Below, in pieces: positions 9,174-20,051 of a stretch of DNA of 60,000 nucleotides. Made by a program: the position numbers and the translations under genes. The notes below the pieces were generated by a model. It worked only from the letters and a program-made list of their open reading frames with translations. It searched no databases and was not told where the DNA came from. This stretch comes from Zygnema cylindricum (taxonomy: Eukaryota; Streptophyta; Zygnematophyceae; Zygnematales; Zygnemataceae). How positions within the stretch are numbered: the stretch's first letter is position 1; each line of letters begins with the position of its first letter. The stretch spans positions 560,001-620,000 of the forward strand of contig JBBHKE010001395.1 of NCBI GenBank assembly GCA_037447655.1, written 5' to 3'.

Positions 9174-11284
9174 GGCACACAAGAAGGCATTACGGCAAAA
9201 AAAAAATACTTCCGAAATCCTTTGCTTGGCCAACATGAATACTTGAGACCGGAATCATCGCATCGAAAGGGATCTCTGTACTATTTGTCGTTTCCATAAC
9301 ATACGATCTTTCAAAAGTTCCCTTTGTTCACAATGACCACCTTCACCGCCTCCAGATTTGATTCTGCAGTAGCAGAAACGACAAAAGATGACGCAGTAGA
9401 GGAGCAAATGAGAGTCAAATTTTGCACGTGTCAATACATGTTGCGTCGGAAAATGGGGAGATGTGAAGGTCAACGGAGGGAAACCGTACTGTCGGGCTCT
9501 AAGATGGGCCCGAGGTAGTCTCCTAAAACAGTTGCCATGTGGCGCGCTACTATGAATAATGTCACGATGACCGTGGTGGCAGCCATGGCTACGAACTTGC
9601 CACGTCAGTGGGATAAAAAAAATGTTTTGAAGAATGGCGGCTTTGGTTAAGGAAGGTCAACTATAGTCAACTAGGGTCAACTAGGGTCTACTTTGGTCAA
9701 CTAGAGTTAACTAAAGTTCAACTATGGTCAATTAGGGTTTTGACCGCGGAAACTGTTGACTCCTAATCGTGTAAATGGTTTGAAGGACCTTAGGGTTTTG
9801 AGAGTGGACGTTTTTGTACTTCTTGTCCTTCACACGTGCGAAGAACCGGAGGTTTTGACCGGAGGAAAACTATTTACTCGTTCTTTCACACGTGCGAAAG
9901 ACCAACTGGTGTCTTAAAGAAAAATTCAACTAGCGGTCTACCGAACAGTCGGTTTTCAAGTTGTAAAAAACATGGTTCAAAAGTTGGCATTTTTATGGTA
10001 TGCCTTTAGTAGGCGCACAAAACTTGGCACAAAATTCGCGTAGAGTAGGCATACTGTATATGTGTGCACTCATGTACAAAAGTACAAATTTGACGTATTA
10101 TCATAGTACAGCGCACGCCGCGGACGAATTTTTAAGCGAACTGATACGGCGTAGGATGACATTTTGCGGGAAAGAAAACCCTGACTATTATTTTTTTATC
10201 GTCCCATACTTCCTGGTTGGTCAATTTGAGGCTGTATTAAATGTAGCTTTCAAAATTGTAGGCGCTAATATGACAGATAGTCTTATCGGAAGTTGAATTA
10301 TGGGCTTTTCATGTGATCTTCTTAGATCGCTACTTTAATCAGCGACCGTCCGATCGTCAAAATCTGACGGTTTATATAAAAAATACCTCAAAACGCACAA
10401 TATTTTTTTTTTTGTTCGAATGTTTTTCAAACTTTAGACATGACGGTTAATTATTTATCGATCGATGTGCAACTCAACCCTGTTACTATTTTTTTATATT
10501 TTGCGACCAATACAATATGGGACTTAATGTCATATTGTATGTTTTACATACAATAAGCAAATTGTATGTCTACATACATTAGGCATATTGTATGTGCCTA
10601 CTTTCACCTACTTTTGAACTATGGTAAAAAATAAATTTAATGTGGTCAACGTAGACTGTAACCACCATGAATCGTAATTAGGGTTTATGTTTTTATACTC
10701 TTAAAACATATTTTCTTCGTACACAATTGTCGGATTGTTGATCTAGCGGTTGCGATTGAAAGGTAAAATTCTCAGCTTACGAATGGCAAACTTAAGTTAA
10801 AATGTGACAAATGTGTACGGAGAGGCTAAAAACAATTTACGCTAATTATGATTCACAATGGAACTGTAGATACCTTTCGTAGTTTTCTCACGTGTTGTTT
10901 GGTCGACCAAACATTATGGTACTGTCGACGTGGCCGATGAACTATGGGTGTACACTATGTACCTTTGTTTATCGTTCACAAATATGTTGAAATACAAAAA
11001 AGATATTTGTGGGGATTAAACGACTGTTACTGTCAGAAAATAGAAATTGGACATAGGAAAAATTGACAATACCTTAAACTGCCAAACAAACTTAACGTTC
11101 GGGGACTTTTCGACAGATAGAAACCGACAGTTAATCGAAAATCGTTGAAAATACTACGATAGACTATCGAAAAAAATTAAGAGTTGGTGACATACTAAAC
11201 GATTTTTACAAGAAAAAACATGAATGTTGTGTATCGGTAGCCTGCTATGATAATCGATATGTTTTTTTTTTTAAACGTATTGAT
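9174..11284. other. region without recognisable gene
   Basis: Contents: a GTCAA-rich array (9654-9760), two CACACGTGCGAA motifs (about 9832 and 9888), short ORFs at 9324-9518 and 10000-10296 that match nothing I know, and a small hairpin ATTGTATG-CATACAAT (10534-10554). The 98-aa frame at 10000-10296 has no recognised motif. No transposon ends are visible until the LARD LTR at 11285. Confidence 0.5.
9654..9760. promoter_or_regulatory. array of GGTCAAC units (W-box-like cores)
   Basis: The sequence GGTCAACTAGG and close variants recurs with roughly 10-11 bp spacing, giving at least five GTCAA and, further on, TTGACC and TTGAC. These are the core of the plant WRKY W box (TTGAC C/T) on either strand. 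No promoter or gene start is evident next to it, so it may be only a short degenerate tandem repeat. Confidence 0.35.
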
Positions 11285-12043
11285 TGTTAAGATTTAGTAC
11301 TGAGAACTCATTTAGCGACGAGACATTCTCGTAGCTAAAGTAGCGACGACCAGCGACGAAGTAGTCTCGTCGCTAGATATTTGAAGTGACGTAGAAAGAT
11401 ATTTGAAGTGACGTAGAAGTTAGCGACGAAGTAGTTTCGTCGCTGGATATTTGAAGTGACGTAGAAACTGTTTGTTCGTTTCGTTTCACGCGAGTTCTAG
11501 TCGTACTATTGAAGTGACGTGGAAAATGTTTGGTCGTTTCGGTTCACGTAAGTTCTAGTTGAACCGTGTGGTTCAAGTCGGTTCGTGGTTGACTTGTCTT
11601 GTCGTACCGTGTAGTTCAAGTCAGTTCGCAAGTTGTCGGTCGGATGTTTTCACCACGTTGACTCTTACGCGTTTCTAATCGTGTACCGTGGTTTTGTTAC
11701 GTGACGTTTGAAGGAGTATATTAAGGCGTAGTGAGAGAGAGATTCTCATCAATTTGGCGAGAGTTGGTCCTCCTTGTAGATTATGAAGGAGTTTAAGGAG
11801 TTAAGGGAGTTTGATAGCTTTGTGGTGTTTCTTGAGGAGTTAGAGGAGGTTAGTGAAGATTATCTTTTATATGATTATGAGGAGTTAGAAGTGAGTGCGT
11901 TTTGAAGGTGTGAGGAAATTATGTAAGAAATGTTTCCCTTTGGAATATATTGACTTCCGGTTACATTTCTCTTGTGTGCGTTTTGTCATTTATGCTTCCG
12001 CTGGCATTTGTGCTAAGTTTATGTTTTGTATATGATCCTTTCA
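11285..12043 (+). repeat. LARD 5' LTR
   Basis: It starts TGTTAAGATTTAGTACTGAG and ends TATGATCCTTTCA. Near its start it holds repeats of AGCGACGA and TTTGAAGTGACGTAGAA, the latter with ACGT cores found in plant bZIP sites. A TATA-like GTATATTAAGG at 11717-11727 is a likely promoter. The inner third has GGAGTTAGAGGAG purine-rich repeats. A related, diverged piece recurs at 59863-60000. Confidence 0.93.
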
Positions 12044-12045
12044 AT

Positions 12046-12057
12046 TGGTATCGGAGC
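12046..12057 (+). other. LARD primer binding site (initiator tRNA-Met 3' end)
   Basis: TGGTATCGGAGC lies 2 bp inside the LTR and matches the plant initiator tRNA-Met primer site TGGTATCAGAGC with one mismatch. This is conventional 3'-end priming, unlike CopA and CopB in the same window. Confidence 0.85.
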
Positions 12058-12099
12058 AGGTTGTAGTGCTCCATGAGTGTTTTGATGATGGAGATGGAG

Positions 12100-12540
12100 A
12101 CGATTGAAGGCGAAAAGGATTGACGACGAAGACGACAGATTGAAGACGAAGAGAGAAGACGAAGACGAAGTTTGAAGACGACTATGAAGACAGAAGACGA
12201 AGATGAAGACGAAGATGAAAACGGAAGTCGAAGATGAAGACGAAGAAGAAGAGAAAGACTGAAGACAAATAAGAAGATAAAAACGAAGATTGAAGACGAA
12301 ATGGAAGACGAAGACGAAGATTGAAGACGCAGAGTGAAGACGATGACGAAGTTTGAAGACGAATTCGAAGACAGAAGACGAAGATGAAGACGGAAGTCGA
12401 AGATGAAGACGAAGTAGAAGACGAAGACTGAAGACGAAGATGAAAACTGGAGACGAAGTGGAAGGCGAAGACGAAGACGGAGATTGAAGACGAAGACTAA
12501 AACGAAGACTGAAGATGATGTGAAAGAAGTTCGGAGGAGG
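12100..12540 (+). repeat. degenerate (GAAGAC)n tract inside the LARD
   Basis: About 440 bp are built almost wholly from GAAGAC and GAAGAT hexamer variants on the plus strand. Frequent TGA at GATTGAAGACG means it is not an open frame now. It may be a collapsed acidic coding repeat or an expanded simple repeat; the following short ORF at 12543-12740 is also acidic (EVEEEEDDEKQVDEE). Confidence 0.85.
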
Positions 12541-12542
12541 AG

Positions 12543-15480
12543 TTGTGTGACTTGTTCTACAAGTTTAACCTTTATGTTGATGTGAAAATTCAGATTGAGA
12601 TGGGAGGAAGAAAAGGATTTTGTTCTTTGAAGTGTGAACCGGATCTCGATCCGGATGGAGGTGATTCTTTATATGAAGTAGAAGAAGAAGAAGATGATGA
12701 AAAACAAGTAGATGAAGAATCCGAAAGTCGAAGAAGGTGAAGAAGAGAAGAGTGAATTAAAAACTGAAGAAAGGAGTGAAGAAAGGTGTGATGAGAAGTG
12801 TATTAAAAAGAGAGTGAATTAAAAACTGAAGAGAGGAGTGAAGAAAAATGTGATGAGAAGTGTATTAAAAAGAGTGATTTGATGAAAGAGAAGAAGAGTG
12901 GAAAGAAGAGTGAAGAGAAGAAGATAAATTTCTTTTGGGGGGAGAAATGAAGTTGCCGATGTGGTATATTGATTGAGGTGTAAAGGAGTGGTTTATGAAG
13001 AAGAAAGTAAATGTGTTGTCGTGAGTTGAAAATGAATCTCGACATTTTTGAAGATCTTTTTTTTTGGAGGGAGTTTTATTTCGTACCTTTGTACGTTTAT
13101 TTATTGAAGACGTTATTCGAAGTGAATCAGGGAGGAAGAAGAGGAGGAGTTTTCGTGTTAGCGAAAGACCGGTTGCTTTACCGGCTGTTTTGGCCATTTA
13201 TTGACAAAGAGGAGGATTGAAAAAATTGACGAAGATGAAGAAAAAGAGGAGAAATCAGATTCTTGTTTTGGGTTTAAAAGAAGATAAGAGTAGAGACGAA
13301 GTAGAGGTAGTGAGAGATTATTCTCTCGGAAGGAAGAAGAGTACTCCTTCCCTCCTGGCGGCTTCGACGTTTGTTTGGAGAAACCATTTTTTTTGGGTTT
13401 TATTTGAGGAAGAATTCGGATGTATGGAGCGACTAATTTGGAAGATCAATTTCCGAAAGATTTCAACAAATTGATGTGGTATATTGATGCCTATTACAAT
13501 CTGAATCAAGAGGAGAAAAGGAAAAGAATCATTTGCCGGATAATTCAAATTCCTATTTTGATGGAGATGGAGATGAGAGTGGAGGAGACGAGTATGTGAA
13601 AAAAGAGAAGAGGTAAACTGTCACTTAGAATTCCGAGGAGGAGAGGTGGCATTTAAAGAGCTTGAGAACATTTTTTTTACTTTGTTAAACTATGTCGATA
13701 GTGGAAGAGATCGCAAAAATGGCGATTGAGGTGATCGCGGTGTAAGTTGCGGCCGTGTTGAATTTACAAATTATTTTGAGTTTGGAAATTATACCGACGA
13801 CGGACTATAATTTTCCGATTCGCATATTAATGATTAATTCGATGAGAGGAGATGAAGAATGAGAGAAAATTTTGATTTTTTTTATGAGGAGAGCCAAATT
13901 CATGATTTCTTGTCCATTGCGCATTCCGCATTGGAGGAGAAAGCGCATGTCCATTTCGGTTTGAATAGTTGAAGGAAAATGTTGACATTAAGAGTGACAT
14001 TGAATTTTACATTGGAGTGATGAAATTTTTATTTCTCGAGTGTTTTTGAATTCTCGGAAATTTAAAGGTTTTAATTCGAGTTCTACTTTAGATTTAACAA
14101 ATCCGAATCGGAGGAAGATAAAAGAAGAGAACAAATTTGTTCAAATGAGATTCAAGTTATGAGGGGGAAGAGGCCGAATAAGCTTTCTTATTTTTGGCAA
14201 GGAGAAAAGATTTCAAACTCGCTTCATTTTTTTTGATGTGAGGAAAAATCAACTTTATCTGTTGAGAATTTTGTTTGCGAGAATGTTGTTGGAAGCCCAC
14301 AGTCGTTTTCTAAATTAAGAGAGGTTGAAGAGTGGGAAACGATATTGGAGGCGGTAGAAGAGAGGAGTGTTGAGAAAGGAAAAAAGGGGGAGTTTTTTTT
14401 AGTTATATATGAGAGGAGGACAAGTCGTTCCGTATGAAGAGCCGGTTGGACGCTTGGCGTACATTGGGGAATGAACGATGATGTCGGATAGTCAATCGAC
14501 CGTGTTGGCCGTCGTCAAATTTTTTCGGTCATAGAGTTATTAAAATTTGTTTACGCGGATCTTTCGGTACCTTATGGTACCATGTGGATGTGACTATGGT
14601 TTCAGTTGACGAAAAAAAAAATATATATATTGGAAGTGCTAATTCTGATGGAGGTTGTGACGCGGAGTTATTTGACGTGGATTTACGGCAAGGACATTTC
14701 ATTTATTTTGATTTCGAAATTTCACCGCCCTATTACGTTTTTTCGTTTGAGATTCTAAGAACAAATGGAGAAGAGCCATGTGGCGTATGCGTGAATTTTG
14801 ACGAGCGAAGTTACGGAAGAATTTTGAATGGTGATTGAAGAAAAAAAATCGCAATCAAGTTGTAACGTTTCAAAGGGGGCTACGACATTTGGAGTTGATT
14901 GAAGTTTGCGAGGATTTTGTTGAAGGATTATTCGATTTGGCGTTTTTTTTGGAAAAATCGCGAGGAGAAATAATTGTTTCTTACGTCGGACATTTGATGT
15001 TTTGTTTCGTACATTAATCTGGTGTTTTAATTTGTCGTTTAAGTATACTTCATGATGCTTTACGGAGGGGAAGTTTTAAGTTGTCATTGGTTTAATGATT
15101 ACAAATTTGAGAAGGGGATTGTTAAGTTTTACATTGTGGGATTTGTGTAAGCTTCGGTTGGCAGCGTAGCAACCATTGTACGCTTAGTTTAAGTATTGAT
15201 TTTAAGTGTCGGAGTTATTTGTGTCTTGTCTTATTTGAAGTGTATGTACGGAGGGTCCCGGTCACTGTACGGTTTCGTGTCATAGTGATCGTAGTGGTCT
15301 TTGTTCTGATTCGAGGAGTAGATTTGTTTTTGGGTTGCGGCGTACATTTGTACGGCCGAATTTGTTCCACTTTGTCGAGGAAATCTCCTGTTGACGTTTG
15401 CGTACGTTCTTTTGAGCGTGTACTAAAAGCATCAAAAGAAGTATATGAAATGGGAAAGAAATTAGTAGGCATGGAGTAAG
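12543..15480 (+). other. LARD interior, no recognisable retroelement protein
   Basis: Only short open frames are present: 12543-12740 (acidic C-terminus), 13011-13220, 13217-13474, 14584-14838 (84 aa, starts MDVTMVSVDEKKNIYIGSAN), 14835-15017 and 15219-15479 (86 aa, hydrophobic VIVIVVVFVLI segment then KASKEVYEMGKKLVGME). I see no zinc knuckle, no DTGA or DSGA protease, no YVDD or YIDD and no DDE pattern. Base use (long runs of GAAGA and TTT) is unlike the copia elements nearby. The frames could be decayed gag or captured sequence, but nothing supports a specific function. Confidence 0.6.
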
Positions 15481-15502
15481 AGGGGGCTTTGAGTGTCTCA
15501 GT

Positions 15503-15513
15503 AAGAGGGGGAA
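15503..15513 (+). other. LARD polypurine tract
   Basis: AAGAGGGGGAA lies immediately before the 3' LTR start TGTTAGG at 15514, where plus-strand DNA priming is expected. Confidence 0.85.
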
Positions 15514-16272
15514 TGTTAGGATTTAGTACTGAGAACTCATTTAGCGACGAGACATTCTCGTAGCTAAAGTAGCGACGACCAGCGACGAAGTAGTCTCGTC
15601 GCTAGATATTTGAAGTGACGTAGAAAGATATTTGAAGTGACGTAGAAGTTAGCGACGAAGTAGTTTCGTCGCTGGATATTTGAAGTGACATAGAAACTGT
15701 TTGTTCGTTTCGTTTCACGCGAGTTCTAGTCGTACTATTGAAGTGACGTGGAAAATGTTTGGTCGTTTCGGTTCACGTAAGTTCTAGTTGTACCGTGTGG
15801 TTCAAGTCGGTTCGTGGTTGACTTGTCTTGTCGTACCGTGTAGTTCAAGTCAGTTCGCAAGTTGTCGGTCGGATGTTTTCACCACGTTGACTCTTACGCG
15901 TTTCTAATCGTGTACCGTGGTTTTGTTACGTGACGTTTGAAGGAGTATATTAAGGCGTAGTGAGAGAGAGATTCTCATCAATTTGGCGAGAGTTGGTCCT
16001 CCTTGTAGATTATGAAGGAGTTTAAGGAGTTAAGGGAGTTTGATAGCTTTGTGGTGTTTCTTGAGGAGTTAGAGGAGGTTAGTGAAGATTATCTTTTATA
16101 TGATTATGAGGAGTTAGAAGTGAGTGCGTTTTGAAGGTGTGAGGAAATTATGTAAGAAATGTTTCCCTTTGGAATATATTGACTTCCGGTTACATTTCTC
16201 TTGTGTGCGTTTTGTCATTTATGCTTCCGCTGGCATTTGCGCTAAGTTTATGTTTTGTATATAATCCTTTCA
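15514..16272 (+). repeat. LARD 3' LTR
   Basis: 759 bp, colinear with 11285-12043 without indels. Differences seen by eye: A/G near the start, GTGACG/GTGACA, TTGAACC/TTGTACC, TTTGTGC/TTTGCGC and TATATGATCC/TATATAATCC. It ends at CTTTCA (16272), before the TTCAT flank. Confidence 0.93.
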
Positions 16273-17909
16273 TTCATAACCTATATATACATATTAATTC
16301 ATATATATACATATATATATTTGTCCGTAATTCATTTCGTATTCCGTACTTATATTTCTACATTCGAACTATTGAAATAGATAATATTTATCTTGCTCCT
16401 TTTCTCTCCTAAATTTCTAAAATTTCTTTGACTCACCATGCTCTAAGGGCCTAAAAGAGAGAGAGAGCCAAGGTTGCCTCCTTGTTAGCCAAAGTGGCAG
16501 ACTAAGGCAACGAAAGGGAAAGAAGTAGCGAATTCTTTGACAAAAAAGAATGGACAAACCAAAAGGGATGGATAGACGAAGGTTTGATCCCTAATGGTTT
16601 GTTGGTTTCTTGGTTTGACCTCACTTCCTACAGTGTCCAAAGTAACGGCCGCCCTTCGCTATTTGTATTGAAGATGTTGTTACACACATGGAGTGTTATA
16701 CAGGAATAAACATGTCATGTGTCAAATTACCATTTAACGGAATGAAGCAAACTTGCGCACGAGGATTGAAGAATGTTACGGGCGCACGAAACACTTCCCA
16801 CGCCGCATAATCAAACGGACGCCAGCAAAAGTGACATTTTAATCTGACGATGTGCATGAATGCTGAAAGCTTGGAATGGTTCTTGATATGAATAAGTGTC
16901 AATCAAAATGCGCAAACAAATACTTAAATGTCTCAATGCGAAAGAAAAATTAAAATTAAATAAAACATTACAACACATTGAAAGCTTATAATCCAAGAGG
17001 CAAATAGAATACTCAATTTAATATACTCATTTTAACTCAATCCTTAAATATTACACTTCTCTTAATTCATTCTTCCTTGATTGACTCTTGATTGATTCTT
17101 CCTAATTAATTCAATCTAACTTACACGATGGCTTTTAACTTAGATGTGGAAACAATCTAGAACACTAACTCTAGAAATGTCTATCTGTACTTAGACACAA
17201 ATATGGTACAATGCAAAGTGAAACTACTAGAAACAAAACTGAAAAAGTCCAATACATCATACTTTACTTACGCGAAACAAAACTACTAGACGTACGTCAC
17301 ACAAAACGAAACTTCCAGAAGTACTATACTCTAACTTAAACGAAACAAAACAAATCAAATCTATACGTGTACACGTGAAACGTACACGCACGAAATACTA
17401 AATCAAACTAAATGAAACAAAACCAAATGTGTGAAGTGACGCTGACTAAATCTAATCAACACTACCTACAAACCAACATTACGTAACAAAGATTTGCTTT
17501 CCCGCGGGTCCATTAACTTTTCAACATTTAGGGTGGACTTCTATTAGGCGTCTTAGTAATTGTAAGGAATATTTTACTGAAGGGCGTGCCTTCTGTTGAA
17601 AAAGGTATTTTACATTATATCTCTTGTGGTCTATGGTCTTACTACTGTCCTCATACTTGTCGTAGTCACTAAGGATTGGCAGGCATCCATCGCAGCCTCA
17701 GGCAAATTAGGAGACAAGCATATGGAGCAATTGACATAGCTCCTTGCAAAAGATAGGTGCCGAGGAAAGGATTTGATCTTATAACCTCTCGGATAACAAC
17801 CGTACCGCAAGCCGTCCGCCTTTTCTTTAGGTCTTGATGAATCGTCACATATATATTGGGTTTGATTTTATTTTGCGTGTGAAGTGGCGGCATACTTCAT
17901 TTAAAAGAC
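16273..17909. other. simple repeats and unassigned sequence
   Basis: An AT-rich dinucleotide tract (16281-16322, TATATACATATAT type) and a short GA run (16452-16468) follow the LARD. The span 17041-17480 is rich in CGAAAC and ACAAAAC words, like the presumed LTR of CopC-2, but I cannot delimit an element. At 17755-17835 the minus strand has a tRNA-like stretch with a B-box match AGATCAAATCC. No gene is evident. Confidence 0.5.
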
Positions 17910-18132
17910 TACACCGCGAATCGTTATTAGTGTCAAAGTTTAAATAGCGTAAAAAAATAATTAGTGTGATTGATTCTTATTTAGTGCCAGAAACGTGGCA
18001 GATTATGGTCCACGTACTTAAATAGCGTTGCTAATTTAATTACAAAAGTCATGTATACTAATTGCGGAAAAAAATCAAAATTTTAAGAACCCTAATTAGA
18101 GTTATATACTCTAATAACGATTCGCGGTGTAC
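17910..18132. mobile_element. MITE-1 with CACCGCGAATCG inverted repeats
   Basis: The left end TA-CACCGCGAATCGTTATTAG (17910 on) and the right end read from 18132 inward, TA-CACCGCGAATCGTTATTAG, match exactly over at least 19 bp. A TA dinucleotide flanks both sides, as for Tc1/mariner-type MITEs. It is 223 bp and has no coding capacity. Related copies are at 18704, 19076, 25381 and 25521. Confidence 0.75.
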
Positions 18133-18289
18133 AGGACTAATTGAACATGAAACGTGCAGTATCGTACGAAATACTAGACCGCACAAAATAAACGAAACGA
18201 CATTGAATTTCAACGGACTAAATTAAATGTTGTTCGAGATCGACGGCTCACAAAAGAGTCAGAATTCCTAAATGGAAATTTGGAGCTTT

Positions 18290-18370
18290 GCAAGCCAATG
18301 TCGGCGGACGACACGTGGTAGGTCATGATTGGACAGCGAATATTACGTGGAGAGCAAATGCGGCTTTACA
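18290..18370 (+). repeat. short CopA LTR fragment
   Basis: The stretch GGCGGACGACACGTGG and the following TTGGACAGCGAATATTACG match, reversed, the solo LTR at 31397-32370 (about 31830-31885). The two also translate alike in one frame (SADDTW, then GQR and REEQ/RGEQ). The minisatellite begins directly at its end. Confidence 0.65.
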
Positions 18371-18378
18371 GATTCAAA

Positions 18379-18651
18379 GTACGGCAGGACCGCTTCCGAA
18401 TCCAATGTACGGCAGGACAGCTTCCGAATCCAATGTACGGCAGGACCGCTTACGAATCCAATGTACGGCAGGACAGCTTCAGAATCCAATGTACGGCAGG
18501 ACCACTTCCGAATCCAATGTACGGCAGGACAGCTTCCTAATCCAATGTACGACAGGACAGCTTCCGAATCCAATGTACTGCAGGACCACATTCGAATCCA
18601 AAGTACGGCAGGACCGCTTCCGGTTTCAATGTACCGGCAGGACCGCTTCGG
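18379..18651 (+). repeat. 28-bp minisatellite, ten units
   Basis: The unit GTACGGCAGGACCGCTTCC plus GAATCCAAT repeats with starts at 18379, 18407, 18435 and so on to 18631; every interval is 28 bp. Units alternate between GGACCGCTT and GGACAGCTT, hinting at a 56-bp higher-order unit. All three plus-strand frames stay open through it because no stop occurs in the unit and 28 is not a multiple of three. Long ORFs here are thus a by-product of the repeat. Confidence 0.93.
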
Positions 18652-18703
18652 AAAATGACAAATTTATAGTTCACTGTAGACGCCGCCAGTGCCATTATTA
18701 CTG

Positions 18704-18874
18704 TACACCGCGAATCGTAATTAGAGTAAATTACTCTAATTCGGTCGCTCGAAATTTCGACTCTGTCACATGAAATAGAGTAAATGATTCTAATTTTTTC
18801 ATTATGCTATTTAAGGTAAGGTTTAATTAGCGTTTTTAATTCTAATATAGGTTCGTTTTAAATAGTGTGGAGTA
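18704..18874. mobile_element. MITE-2, CACCGCGAATCG family
   Basis: The left end TACACCGCGAATCGTAATTAG is followed by AGTAAATTACTCTAATT. The right end, read inward, is a diverged TACTCCACACTATTT. Flanking sequence CGGACGACGTCCGACTGTGC and GTGCAAAATTGTAC also recurs after the copies ending at 25689 and 26120, so the repeat unit may be longer than the MITE. Confidence 0.6.
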
Positions 18875-19075
18875 CGGACGACGTCCGACTGTGCAAAATT
18901 GTACTTTTATAAGTTAAAAAGTACAAATAATGATTTAAAACAGGCCATTATCATGTAAATGCGTTTTAACAAACCGCGTAGTGCAAACGTCATAGTGACG
19001 ATAAACTGTACGTTTTTTCAGATTCTGTACGAATACCTTATTTATAGTAGAGGATATTAGCTTGCCAAATTAGAG

Positions 19076-19208
19076 TACACCGCATAAATTAGAGTAAATT
19101 CCTTTTTGAAACAGTTCTATCACATAAATTAAAGTAAATTACTCTAATTATTTTTTTCACTTTTTTTACTCTAATTTTTTCATTACTCTAATTACGATGC
19201 GCGGTGTA
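19076..19208. mobile_element. MITE-3, short member (133 bp)
   Basis: The left end TACACCGCATAAATTAGAG and the right end, inward, TACACCGCGCATCGTAATTA agree apart from a few bases. AGAGTAAATT and ACTCTAATT motifs lie inside, as in MITE-1 and MITE-2. Confidence 0.65.
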
Positions 19209-19296
19209 GCTTTCGGGTAAACAAACAAACATGTACGGATTGACGGACGGCCAAATAAACGCCGTCCACGATGTTGTTATTTGCGTTACAGCTTAT

Positions 19297-20043
19297 CAGA
19301 GGTCGCAAACGGTCAACCGAAACCGTGACCGACCGTTAACCGACCGCCCGCGCCGGATCCAGAACGGATTCGGTTGCCAAATTTTGGGGGTCGGGCGGTT
19401 ACGGTCGGTTGACTCACCAAGAAAAAAAAACGGTCAGTTACGGTCGGTCAAACAAAAAACCTAAAAAAATGAAAATTTTGTACTTTTTTTTTCCAACATT
19501 ATTGTTCTTTGTACTTTTGGTATCGTGGAAGTACGTGGCATCATGATTAGCGTCGCAAATCTGACACGGTACTGAGAAAGCTATTTTATTTCGCAAATCA
19601 AAGGCAACGCAACAAAGCGTCGCTAATCTGACACGGTAGTACACTATTCATTTCGAAAATCTTAGGGAACGCGACAAAGCGTCGCAAATCTGACACGGTA
19701 GTACAATATTCATTTCGCAAATCTTAGGCAACGCGACAAAGCGTCGCAAATCTAACACAGTAGTACACTATTCATTTCGCAAATCTTAGGGAACGCGACA
19801 AATTGTAATTATTGGCTTATTCCGTCGTACATTGATTAATTTTGTACTTTTTCGGTTACGGGCGGGCACGGTTAGTCGCGAAAAATCAAGATTCGGTTAT
19901 TTTATTTTCCGTAAACGACGGTCGGTTAACGGTTAACAATTTTGGAGCGTGACAAAACTCGGTCGGGCGTCGGTTACTCAGATTTTGAAAAAAACAAAAC
20001 GGTCGGTTTCGGGTATGAAATTTTTTGACTTTTGCGACCTCTG
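19297..20043. mobile_element. hAT-like non-autonomous transposon (747 bp)
   Basis: The terminal inverted repeats are CAGAGGTCGCAAA at 19297-19309 and its complement at 20031-20043. The start CAGAG(G) fits hAT ends. Flanks CAGCTTAT (19289-19296) and CTACTTAT (20044-20051) agree at six of eight positions, as expected for an aged 8-bp hAT target duplication. Both subterminal regions are packed with ACCG and CGGTCGGTTA motifs in opposite orientations, resembling the clustered transposase sites of Ac/Ds. It contains no transposase ORF. Confidence 0.78.
19550..19802 (+). repeat. 62-bp tandem repeat, four units, inside the hAT-like element
   Basis: The unit GCGTCGCAAATCTGACACGG... starts at 19550, 19617, 19679 and 19741. 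The last three are spaced 62 bp; the first is longer and diverged. Each contains TTTCGCAAATC and a GCGACAAA end. Confidence 0.88.
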
Positions 20044-20051
20044 CTACTTAT

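Larger units (their letters stand above)
11285..16272 (+). mobile_element. LARD-like non-autonomous LTR retrotransposon (4988 bp)
   Basis: The two LTRs are both 759 bp (11285-12043 and 15514-16272), begin TGTTA(A/G)GATTTAG and end ATCCTTTCA. I count about five differences between them, so they are above 99% identical and the insertion is recent. A primer site TGGTATCGGAGC (12046-12057) and a polypurine tract AAGAGGGGGAA (15503-15513) are in place. The flanks TTGAT (11280-11284) and TTCAT (16273-16277) are a 5-bp target duplication with one mismatch. The 3.47-kb interior has no gag or pol motif in any frame, so the element must rely on proteins from a partner. Confidence 0.92.

Noticed and set aside
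12100-12540. Acidic coding repeat in the LARD
   Set aside because: TGA and TAA codons interrupt every plus-strand frame within short distance; kept as a simple repeat.
18288-18773. 161-aa ORF through the 28-bp minisatellite
   Set aside because: Open only because the repeat unit has no stop; parallel frames of similar length exist on the same strand. No start context or homology.
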